NCBI RefSeq assembly: GCF_020991275.1
Contig: NZ_JAJLQY010000011.1
Coordinates: 124,001-188,000 of the forward strand
Origin: Actinocorallia sp. API 0066
Lineage (GTDB): Bacteria > Actinomycetota > Actinomycetes > Streptosporangiales > Streptosporangiaceae
Length of the DNA: 64,000 bases
Reading direction: 5' to 3'
The position numbers and the translations under genes were made by a program. This document shows, one piece after another, positions 32,246-38,994 of this stretch. How positions within the stretch are numbered: position 1 is the first letter of the stretch; each line of letters opens with the position of its first letter. The notes under the pieces were generated by a model. That model saw only the letters and a list, made by a program, of their open reading frames with translations. It was not told the DNA's origin and made no database searches.

Positions 32246-32309
32246 CGCACTGCTAATGCGGTTTGGGTTCACGCCCATCGCGAGTTCAAATCTCGCCACC
32301 TCCGCCCCC
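32246..32309. other. attR: 64-bp direct repeat at right end of the genomic island
   Basis: Identical to 2655-2718. It contains only the 3' part of tRNA-Ser(GCT), with no acceptor 5' strand or D arm upstream, so it is not a second tRNA gene. The unit between the two repeat starts is 29,591 bp. Confidence 0.93.
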
Positions 32310-32312
32310 ACC

Positions 32313-32343
32313 AGGGAGTTCGTCCAGACTGGACGGGCTCCCT
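32313..32343 (+). terminator. Original tRNA-Ser terminator hairpin beyond attR
   Basis: AGGGAGTTCGTCC pairs with GGACGGGCTCCCT (two G-T pairs) around a five-base loop. It follows attR by 3 bp, at the place where the tRNA terminator would be before integration of the island. Confidence 0.6.
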
Positions 32344-32428
32344 GTGTCGTTCCGGCGGCTGTTCCGTCGCTTTGCTGTCAGATTGTTTGTACTGCCGCTC
32401 GCCCGGTGGTGCTTTCGGAGGTCCCTTG

Positions 32429-32578
32429 ATGGCTGTCGTCGCCAAGGTCACCGTCGCTGGGGAGTTCACGCAGCCTGCACTCGGCTCCGGTGATGGCGGC
32501 TACGACGAGTTGTTCGACCAGCTCGGCGGGGTGGGGTGGGGTGGCGGGCCCGGTACTGAGGTGGTGGGGCAGCTGTAG
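32429..32578 (+). CDS. Small hypothetical protein
   Basis: 49 residues. GGAGG lies seven bases before the ATG. The peptide reads MAVVAKVTVAGEFTQPALGS, GDGGYDELFDQLGG and ends GTEVVGQL. It is acidic and glycine-rich with no membrane segment. No family is recognised. Evidence is only the good ribosome site and sensible composition. Confidence 0.4.
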   Translation: MAVVAKVTVAGEFTQPALGSGDGGYDELFDQLGGVGWGGGPGTEVVGQL

Positions 32579-32832
32579 GGCGTCGGACTGATCGATCTGT
32601 GGAGATGGTGACCTGTCTCGGGCTAGAAGCGCGCCTCTGGCAGGGTTCGAACCGCATGCCATCCGGAATCCACAGGATGCGCACGGCCAATTGCAGGATG
32701 TCGGTGCAGAAATATGGAAACCTGTTTCACGACTTCGGTTTCGATTTTATAAATCATTCTACTGAATGGTAGGTATTGGCCTGTGGCGTTGGTGGTCTCT
32801 ATGCTGAGTCGGAGTGGTGGATCTTTGCATAG
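32579..32832. other. AT-rich intergenic region upstream of the GTPase gene
   Basis: 254 bp without a gene. Around 32735-32775 it becomes strikingly AT-rich for this genome (TTTTATAAATCATTCTACTG), a probable promoter region for the rightward GTPase gene or a sign of foreign DNA. Confidence 0.45.
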
Positions 32833-34110
32833 GTGGCGACAGTGTCTGAGCGGTCAGAAGAGTTCAACGGTATCGACCGGGTTCTGGCGAACCTCCTGCG
32901 GTCGGTGGATAACCTGCCAAGCGCGGTGCGCGCCGCCGCAGAGGCACCAGTCGAGCAACTGCTCAGGATCGTCAAGGACCGGCGCCATCCGCGCATCATG
33001 ATGTTCGGACGTCGCGGGGCGGGAAAATCTACGCTTTTCAATGCAATCTTTAGTGCGCCACTACGTGAACTCGGCGCCTACGAGGCGCAGACGGGCAGTA
33101 GCGTGTGGCGTGAGTACTCCTTTCAGGGCCGGACTGTCGAATTGATCGACACCCGCGGCGTCCAAGAAGGGTCCAAGCCGGTTGAGGAGGACTCTGAAAA
33201 TAATGCCCTCGACTCTGTCCTCGCAGCCGTCGAGGAGCGCTGTCCGGACGTGATCCTTTTTCTGGTGAAAGCCAAGGATGTGGACTCCGCCATCGACGGC
33301 GATCTCGAAGCGCTGGCAAAAGTCCATCAGGCGGCGCTCAAGCAGCATCGTGTCCTGGACCCAGATGCCACCGTGCGGATCATTCCGGTCCTGACACAGT
33401 GCGACGATCTCGATCCCAGTGATATTCGGGACATGAGTGCCGAGGACCCTGAGAAGATCCAGAACGTCAGGGGTGCTGTTGGCGTCCTGGCCCGCCACCT
33501 GAGGGGAAACGCCTACCTCAGGGAGTACATGACGCCACGGCCCATTCCCACGGTGGCTACCGTCTACTTTGACGGCGATGGCAAGGTCAACCCCCGCCGG
33601 GACTACCGGTGGAACATCGAAATGCTCGCCGTGGAGATCCAGGAGGTCATTCCGGATGCCGCGCGCTTGGAGTATGTTCGAGCCGCCCAGTTTCGACAGG
33701 TCCAACTCGACTTCTCCCGAAAAATGATCGTAATCTTCGCCGCTATCTGTGGAGCTGTCGGGGTGCAACCGATTCCGGTCGCAGATCTGCCTGTGATCAC
33801 TGGACTGCAGGTGACCATGGTCTTGGTCATCGCCCATATCGCTGGACGGGAAATATCCCGGAAGATGGCACAGGATTTCTTTATGGGTCTGGGCCTGAAC
33901 GTTGGGGCCGGCTTCGTCTTTAGAGAAGTGGCGCGCGCACTGGCGAAGTTCCTACCGGTCGCCGGCAATGTGGTCTCCGGTGCCGTCGCGGCGGCGGGTA
34001 CGAAGGCTGTTGGCGAGGCGGCCATCCGCTACTACATCGACAAGCGCCCGATGAACGAGGTGCAACAGAACCTTAAGAGCGACATGAAGAAACTGGGGGA
34101 CGACTCCTGA
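32833..34110 (+). CDS. P-loop GTPase with DUF697-like membrane-associated C-terminus
   Basis: 425 residues from a GTG. GTPase motifs: G1 MMFGRRGAGKSTLFNAIF, G3 LIDTRG, G4 LTQCDD. After the G domain comes a helical part with hydrophobic segments (IVIFAAICGAVGVQPIPVAD, LPVITGLQVTMVLVIAHIA, then ALAKFLPVAGNVVSGAVAAA and AVGEAAIRYYID), the layout of DUF697-linked GTPases of the YcjX/Era-like group. Members are thought to act at membranes, some in stress or defence. Codon usage is less GC-rich than in the genes to the right. It lies just outside attR and could belong to a separate acquired segment. Confidence 0.7.
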   Translation: MATVSERSEEFNGIDRVLANLLRSVDNLPSAVRAAAEAPVEQLLRIVKDRRHPRIMMFGRRGAGKSTLFNAIFSAPLRELGAYEAQTGSSVWREYSFQGRTVELIDTRGVQEGSKPVEEDSENNALDSVLAAVEERCPDVILFLVKAKDVDSAIDGDLEALAKVHQAALKQHRVLDPDATVRIIPVLTQCDDLDPSDIRDMSAEDPEKIQNVRGAVGVLARHLRGNAYLREYMTPRPIPTVATVYFDGDGKVNPRRDYRWNIEMLAVEIQEVIPDAARLEYVRAAQFRQVQLDFSRKMIVIFAAICGAVGVQPIPVADLPVITGLQVTMVLVIAHIAGREISRKMAQDFFMGLGLNVGAGFVFREVARALAKFLPVAGNVVSGAVAAAGTKAVGEAAIRYYIDKRPMNEVQQNLKSDMKKLGDDS

Positions 34111-34338
34111 CCAGTGCCGCTTCGTCAGTGCCGGCCGTCTGGGCGCCAATAAGCGGCCTCGTAACCGTCCGTAGCGGCTCCTGTGATCGCGATTCGCCGA
34201 TAGTAGCCGGGCGGCACCCGGCTCGGCTGCGGCGTCTCGTAGCTTGCGGGCTTCGAAGTCCTCTGGATGTTGCGGTGGGGGTGGGGGTGGGGCGCTAGGC
34301 TGCCGGGATCCCTCGGAAAACCTCCTTTGGAGTTAGGT
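34111..34338. other. Intergenic region upstream of the L,D-transpeptidase gene
   Basis: 228 bp. It contains GTGGGGGTGGGGGTGGGGCG (34276-34295), a G-rich run able to form a quadruplex, followed by the probable promoter and leader of the L,D-transpeptidase gene. No gene is seen. Confidence 0.4.
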
Positions 34339-35286
34339 ATGTGGCGAAACGTTCTGGCTGGTTTGGGTGGCTTGGTGATGGTGGCGGGGTTTGGGGTTGG
34401 GGAGGGGGTGGCGGCGGAGCCTGGGCCTGGGGGGGAAGGAGGGGGGAGGGCGGCGGTGAAGAGGTTGTTTGTGGATGATGTGACGCCGAGGGCGGGGGAG
34501 AAGGTGGGGACGGGGATGGTGGTGATGGTGCGGTTTAGTCAGGGGATTCGGAATCGGAAGAAGGTGGAGAGGGCGCTGACGGTTACGTCGGACAAGTCGA
34601 CGGTGGGGGCTTGGTTCTGGACTAAGAGTGCGGGTGGGAAGCCGTTGGCGATTTTTCGGCCTAAGACGGCGTGGAAGCCTAATCAGAGGGTGACTGTCAC
34701 GGCGGAGCTGAAGGGGTTGAAGGGGGCCGGGCCGAACCTTGTCGGGTCGAAGAATCTGAAGCACACGTTCCGGATCGGGGACGACCATGTCGTCAGGATC
34801 GCGGCGAAGAAGTTCCGGGCCAAGGCGTACCGGAACGGGAAACTCGTGCGGACGTGGCCGGTGAGCATGGGGTCGGGCGGCGAGGTGCGTAACGGTGTGG
34901 ACGTGCTCATCACGACCAGTGGCGTCCACCTAGTGATGGCGCATAGCAAGTTGGAGCGCATGATCTCCCCCGGTAAGGAGGAGGGCGACCCCGGCTACTA
35001 CGACGAGATGATCCCGTGGGCGACCCGGATCAGCGGGTCGGGCGAGTACATCCACCAGAACATGAGCGACCCGGCCTGCCTCGGCCGTCGTAACTGCTCG
35101 CACGGCTGTGTCCGCTCGCCCGGCAAGGACGCCAAGTGGTTCATGAACTGGTCGTACCGGGGCGACCGGGTCATCATCACCGGCACCAAGCGCAAGCTCG
35201 CGTGGAACAACGGGTGGGGGTTCCACCAGATCCCGTGGAAGAAGTGGGTCGCGGGCGGGGCGCTCGGCACGCCGGTTCACACCTGA
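34339..35286 (+). CDS. L,D-transpeptidase (Ig-like domain + YkuD catalytic domain)
   Basis: 315 residues; the ATG at 34339 follows GGAG by eight bases. A signal peptide (MWRNVLAGLGGLVMVAGFGV ... AAEPG) exports it. An Ig-like domain (VDDVTPRAGEKVGTGMVVMV) is followed by the YkuD domain: DDHVVRIAAKKFRAKAYRNG, GEYIHQNMS and the catalytic NCSHGCVRS with Cys. It makes 3-3 cross-links in peptidoglycan. The C-terminal GWGFHQIPWKKW is usual for actinobacterial Ldt proteins. The first 130 codons end almost always in G (GGG, GTG, GCG) while the rest prefer C, a marked switch in one gene. It overlaps the convergent MFS gene by 10 bp. Confidence 0.93.
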   Translation: MWRNVLAGLGGLVMVAGFGVGEGVAAEPGPGGEGGGRAAVKRLFVDDVTPRAGEKVGTGMVVMVRFSQGIRNRKKVERALTVTSDKSTVGAWFWTKSAGGKPLAIFRPKTAWKPNQRVTVTAELKGLKGAGPNLVGSKNLKHTFRIGDDHVVRIAAKKFRAKAYRNGKLVRTWPVSMGSGGEVRNGVDVLITTSGVHLVMAHSKLERMISPGKEEGDPGYYDEMIPWATRISGSGEYIHQNMSDPACLGRRNCSHGCVRSPGKDAKWFMNWSYRGDRVIITGTKRKLAWNNGWGFHQIPWKKWVAGGALGTPVHT

Positions 35287-36482
35287 GCGAGCGCCCGCTC
35301 GGGGACGGCGGGGCGGCCCCGGCGCGGCGTCACCGCGACGGCGAGGCAGACCAGCGCGGCGGCGAGCGCGGCGGCCACCTCGCGGGTGCCGAGCGCGGCC
35401 ACCGCGTAGCCGCCCGCCAGCGCCCCCAGCGGCGCGCACACGCCGCAGAGCAGCACCGACACCCCGGTGACCCGGCCGAGCAGCCGGCGCGGCGTGCGGG
35501 CGCAGCGGTGCGTGGCGAGCGCGACGTTCAGGACCGAGCCGAGCAGTCCGACGCCCGCCCACGCCGCCATCCCCGCGGCGGGCACGTGCGCGACGGCGAC
35601 GAGCAGCACCAGCGCCGCCCACCCCCACGCGCAGACGGCGGGCACCGCGGCGGCCGGTAGCAGACGCGTGCAGCGTGGCGCGACAAGGGCGCCCGCAGCC
35701 CCGCCAACGCCGGAGGCAGCCATGAGGAGGCCGATGGACAGAGGCGGGACGCCCTGCTCGTCGGCCATGACAACGAGCAGGATCAGGAGCCCTTGGAAGA
35801 GCGCGTTGGTCACCGCGCACAGGGCTACCGCGCACCTTTGGAAGGCGTCCTGCCACAGGAACCTCACGCCGTCCAGGAGGCTGCCCTGTGCTTCGCGGGC
35901 GGCGTGCGCGCGCGGGGCGAGCGGCCGCAGCAGCAGGAGGGTGACGACGGAGACGGCGGCGGCCAGGGCGTCGGCCAGATAAGGGACCGCACGTCCCAGG
36001 CCGTAGGCGAATCCGCCCAGGGGACGTCCCATGAGCAGCGCGACGTGGATGCGTGCCTCGTTGTGCGCTACCGCCGTCGCAAGGCTCTCCGTCGGGACGA
36101 CCCGGGGAAGGGACGTCTGCTCCGCGACCGTGTGGAACGCCGACAGGGTGCCGTCGAGAGCGGCGACGACAAGGAGCGTCCAGAAGGGAGGCGTCCCGGA
36201 CGTCAGGAGAGCCCAGGCGGCGCCTGCGGCGAGGAGGAGCCGGGCCGACTGGCTGCCGAGCATGATCCGGCGCTGGTCGTACCTGTCGGCGAGGCGTCCG
36301 GCGGGCAGGTGGGCGAGCAGGTGGGGGAGGGCGGCGCAGGCGGCGGCCCACCCTGCGGCGGCGGGCGATCCCGTCAGGCCGAGCGCGAGGAGCGGCAGCG
36401 CCGTCGTGGTGCCCGTCCGGCCGAGCCCGGAGGCCGCGGAACCGGCCCAGAGCAGTGCGAAGTCACGGCGCCACGCGCTCAC
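35277..36482 (-). CDS. MFS transporter (MFS_3/EntS-like exporter)
   Basis: 401 residues from a GTG at 36482. About twelve hydrophobic helices; the opening MSAWRRDFALLWAGSAASGL and the loop GRLADRYDQRRIMLGSQSAR (motif A-like G..ADR.....) are typical of the EntS-like drug/siderophore exporter group. SLLDGVRFLWQDAFQR is the usual central cytoplasmic loop. Substrate unknown. No regulator or biosynthetic gene is adjacent on this strand; it faces the L,D-transpeptidase gene tail to tail with a 10-bp overlap. Confidence 0.88.
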   Translation of the reverse strand: MSAWRRDFALLWAGSAASGLGRTGTTTALPLLALGLTGSPAAAGWAAACAALPHLLAHLPAGRLADRYDQRRIMLGSQSARLLLAAGAAWALLTSGTPPFWTLLVVAALDGTLSAFHTVAEQTSLPRVVPTESLATAVAHNEARIHVALLMGRPLGGFAYGLGRAVPYLADALAAAVSVVTLLLLRPLAPRAHAAREAQGSLLDGVRFLWQDAFQRCAVALCAVTNALFQGLLILLVVMADEQGVPPLSIGLLMAASGVGGAAGALVAPRCTRLLPAAAVPAVCAWGWAALVLLVAVAHVPAAGMAAWAGVGLLGSVLNVALATHRCARTPRRLLGRVTGVSVLLCGVCAPLGALAGGYAVAALGTREVAAALAAALVCLAVAVTPRRGRPAVPERALAQV

Positions 36483-36648
36483 CCCGGTGTGTGCCCTCCT
36501 GAGATCCCCGCGGCCGGGACGCGCACCGCCGCGTCACGCCGACGGGGCCCGGCCGCCGGACGGCCGTCGCGGGCGGTCCGGTGCGAGCAGCCTACTGGAA
36601 CTCCCCGTGACGGTCCGGTGACCGAACATGTTGCCCGGAGTCAACCCG

Positions 36649-38583
36649 TCAGACGTCGCCGCGGAGCCGATCGGCCGTCGCGCGTAGGTGATCGGGCAAG
36701 GGCGGGTCGGTGGCTTGCGTGGCGCGCGCGGCGAGCCTGGCGGCGGCGGCCGGGTGGCCCGTGAGGTCCTCGACGCGGGCGGCGCGTAGGAGGACGAGGC
36801 TGCTGTCACAGGTGTCGGGTGCTGCCGTCTCCAGTGCCGCGCGGGCCTCTCCCCCGCGATCCAGGACGGCGAGTGCGAGCGCGCGCGCTGCCCGAGCGGA
36901 GGCACGCGGCCTCGGGAGCCGGTCGAGGTCGCGGAGCGCGGACGCGGCGGAGGCGGGGTCGCCGAGGTCGGCGAGGATCTCGCCGCGGGTGCCGAGCGCC
37001 TCCGTCGTCTCACCGTCGAGCGCGAGCACCCCGCTGAGCACGGCGAGCGCCGACGTGGGCCGACCGGCGAGCCAGAGGGCGCGGCCGAGGCCGGTCTGGA
37101 TGGCCGGGTCGTGCGGGACGCGGTCGGCGGCGGCGTGCAGGTCGGCGACCGCGCGCGCGGGGCTCTCACCCGCGCCCAGGTGCAGGCGGCCGATAGCGGC
37201 GAGCAGCCTCCCGACGGTGGTGGTGTCGCCGAGAGCCTCTGACGCGAGGGCGGCCTCCCGGTAGTGCGCGATAGCGGCTTCGGCGTGACGGACCAGATAA
37301 GCGATGTTGCCGAGGAGCGTCTCGGCGTCGGCGTGGACGCGCAGCGCGTCGGGCCCCTCGTAGGCGCGTGCCGTGTCGGCGTGCGCCCGTGCCTGCGCGT
37401 GGTCTCCCCTGCGTAGCGCCCGGTGCGCCTCCTCCAGTCGCTCTTGCGGGGTCAGCCTTACGGCCTCCGCAGGCCGGGCCGTGCGTACGGGTTTGACGAG
37501 CCTCGGATGGGCGAGGCGATAGAAACGCGACCCGTCACGGTGGCGGTGGGCGCGCAGTAGGTGGCGGTCCACGAGATCGGCGAGGACGGCCGTGGGCATC
37601 CCCGCCGTCTTGGGGCTCTCCTCGTAGACGACGCGGGCGCCTCCGGCGCGGGGCGCGAACACGTCGCGGAACCAGCCGGTGAGCTCCTCGGGCGTCAGCC
37701 GGTGCGCGGCGGCGACCCTGGCCAGGGTGCCCGCCACGTGGGAGGTGAGCGCCCTGGCTACGGCGGGGCCGGGTTCGTCGGGAGGCTCGCGTCCGTCACC
37801 GAGCAGTCGGAGGCAGACGGCCTGTAGCAGGGCGGGCTCCACGAGGCCGCCGGGGGAGTCGCGGCGCGCGTCGCACAGCTCGGCGGCGAGACGGCCGGGC
37901 AGCCCCGTGGGCGCGCCGGGGCCGAGCGGGCCGCGCACCGCCTCGGCCGCCGCCGCCCGGTCCAGCGGGCCGAGCGCCATCCGTCCCGGCTCGTCGAGAC
38001 GGCGCGCGAACTCCAGCGCCTCGGGCAGGTGGTCGTCCCTGACGACGAGGAGCAGCCGCAGGTCGGCCCGGTCGGCGAGCGCCTCGGCGAACTCGTCGAG
38101 GAACGCGACACGGGCCGCCTCGTCCGCCGAGGCCGCCGCGAAGAGCCCCTCGGCCTGGTCGACGGCGAGATGGACGGCGGCGGGCGCGCCGAACCTGTCC
38201 GGCCTGCTCAGCCCCGCGAGGAACCCGGCGAGCGAGCGGCCCGCGACCCGCGTCGGCGCTGTCTCGGGCTGCCACGAGCACAGCACGGCGAAACCGAACG
38301 GATTCTGCCCCGGCACCGCCGCCATCGGCAGCGTAAGCCGGTGGCCCGGTAGCGCGGGCGGTAGGACCGGGTGCCCCGCGTCGCGCAGCGCCGGAATGGC
38401 ACCGGCCCGCAGCAAGGACGTCTTTCCGGTGCCGGATTCACCGTGCAGAATCGTCACCCGGCACCGGTGCCAGAATTCGGCCAGCTCCCGGACCTCCGGC
38501 GCGCGGCCGAAATACAGCGCCCGTTCCCGGGCACTGAACGGACGGTTTCCCGGAAACGGCGCGAGGCCGTGCGGATACGCCAT
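36649..38583 (-). CDS. nSTAND1 NTPase with C-terminal TPR repeats
   Basis: 644 residues from the ATG at 38583. The N-terminus reads APFPGNRPFSARERALYFGR, the typical pre-P-loop opening of novel STAND (nSTAND1) NTPases; Walker A is ILHGESGTGKTSLLRAG and the Walker B-like strand is VHLAVDQAEGLF. RLYRLAHPRLVKP-like winged-helix sequence (RFYRLAHPRLVKPV) follows, then from about residue 385 helix pairs of TPR type (ALRRGDHAQARAHADTARAY, AAIAHYREAALASEALGD). STAND proteins are signal-switched NTPases. It is 42 bp downstream of the precursor-like peptide gene on the same strand, so it probably belongs to the RiPP cluster. Confidence 0.82.
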   Translation of the reverse strand: MAYPHGLAPFPGNRPFSARERALYFGRAPEVRELAEFWHRCRVTILHGESGTGKTSLLRAGAIPALRDAGHPVLPPALPGHRLTLPMAAVPGQNPFGFAVLCSWQPETAPTRVAGRSLAGFLAGLSRPDRFGAPAAVHLAVDQAEGLFAAASADEAARVAFLDEFAEALADRADLRLLLVVRDDHLPEALEFARRLDEPGRMALGPLDRAAAAEAVRGPLGPGAPTGLPGRLAAELCDARRDSPGGLVEPALLQAVCLRLLGDGREPPDEPGPAVARALTSHVAGTLARVAAAHRLTPEELTGWFRDVFAPRAGGARVVYEESPKTAGMPTAVLADLVDRHLLRAHRHRDGSRFYRLAHPRLVKPVRTARPAEAVRLTPQERLEEAHRALRRGDHAQARAHADTARAYEGPDALRVHADAETLLGNIAYLVRHAEAAIAHYREAALASEALGDTTTVGRLLAAIGRLHLGAGESPARAVADLHAAADRVPHDPAIQTGLGRALWLAGRPTSALAVLSGVLALDGETTEALGTRGEILADLGDPASAASALRDLDRLPRPRASARAARALALAVLDRGGEARAALETAAPDTCDSSLVLLRAARVEDLTGHPAAAARLAARATQATDPPLPDHLRATADRLRGDV

Positions 38584-38625
38584 CGGCCTCATCCGGCCAG
38601 CCACGCGCGGGGCGTGCGACGCCGT

Positions 38626-38802
38626 TCAGCGGGACGGCGGAAGCGCGGCGTTGAACGCGGCGACGACGTCGCCCGCGTCCCCCTCGCAGGGGTCGAGGAT
38701 CTCGCTGAGCACGTGCCACAACGTGGTGCGGTCGAGGGAGTCGAGATCGTCGAGGGACAGTCCGGAAACGTCGACGAGATCACTGTGACCGTGATGCTCC
38801 AT
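38626..38802 (-). CDS. Precursor-like peptide of an FxSxx-COOH type RiPP system
   Basis: 58 residues from the ATG at 38802, with GGGGAG six bases upstream. MEHHGHSDLVDVSGLSLDDL, DSLDRTTLWHVLSEILDP, CEGDAGDVVAAF, NAALPPSR. The acidic leader with an LVDVSGLSLDDL helix and the DVVAAFN end closely resemble FxSxx-COOH precursors, in which the last five residues are F-x-S-x-x. Here the corresponding core is F50-N51-A52-A53-L54, Ser is replaced by Ala, and PPSR is added at the end. It is encoded next to all other parts of such a system (STAND/TPR proteins, HExxH hydroxylase, FxsB radical SAM). That it is the substrate is inference from context and likeness. Confidence 0.65.
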   Translation of the reverse strand: MEHHGHSDLVDVSGLSLDDLDSLDRTTLWHVLSEILDPCEGDAGDVVAAFNAALPPSR

Positions 38803-38994
38803 GTGCTCTCCCCATCGCGCGGTCAGCGGTCGCGTCAATCTTCGCACGCGGGTGAACGGCTTTCCAGATCGGCGGTGAAAAGATCATCGACTGATTCGTG
38901 TCACCCGCCGCATTACCCGGCAACGGAAACTTCGGTCCATTCCGCGCGCGGGTTAGCATGGCGCCGGACACCGTCCCCGGACGCGGAGTTTTCG
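38803..38994. promoter_or_regulatory. Divergent promoter region of the RiPP cluster
   Basis: 192 bp between the leftward peptide gene and the rightward NB-ARC/TPR gene. Both promoters should be here. It is less GC-rich than its surroundings (for example TTTCCAGATCGGCGGTGAAA around 38860). No clear consensus boxes or operators were identified. Confidence 0.4.

Noticed and set aside
32246-32309. Second tRNA-Ser gene
   Set aside because: Only the 3' part is present; the 5' acceptor strand and D arm are absent, so it is an attachment-site copy.
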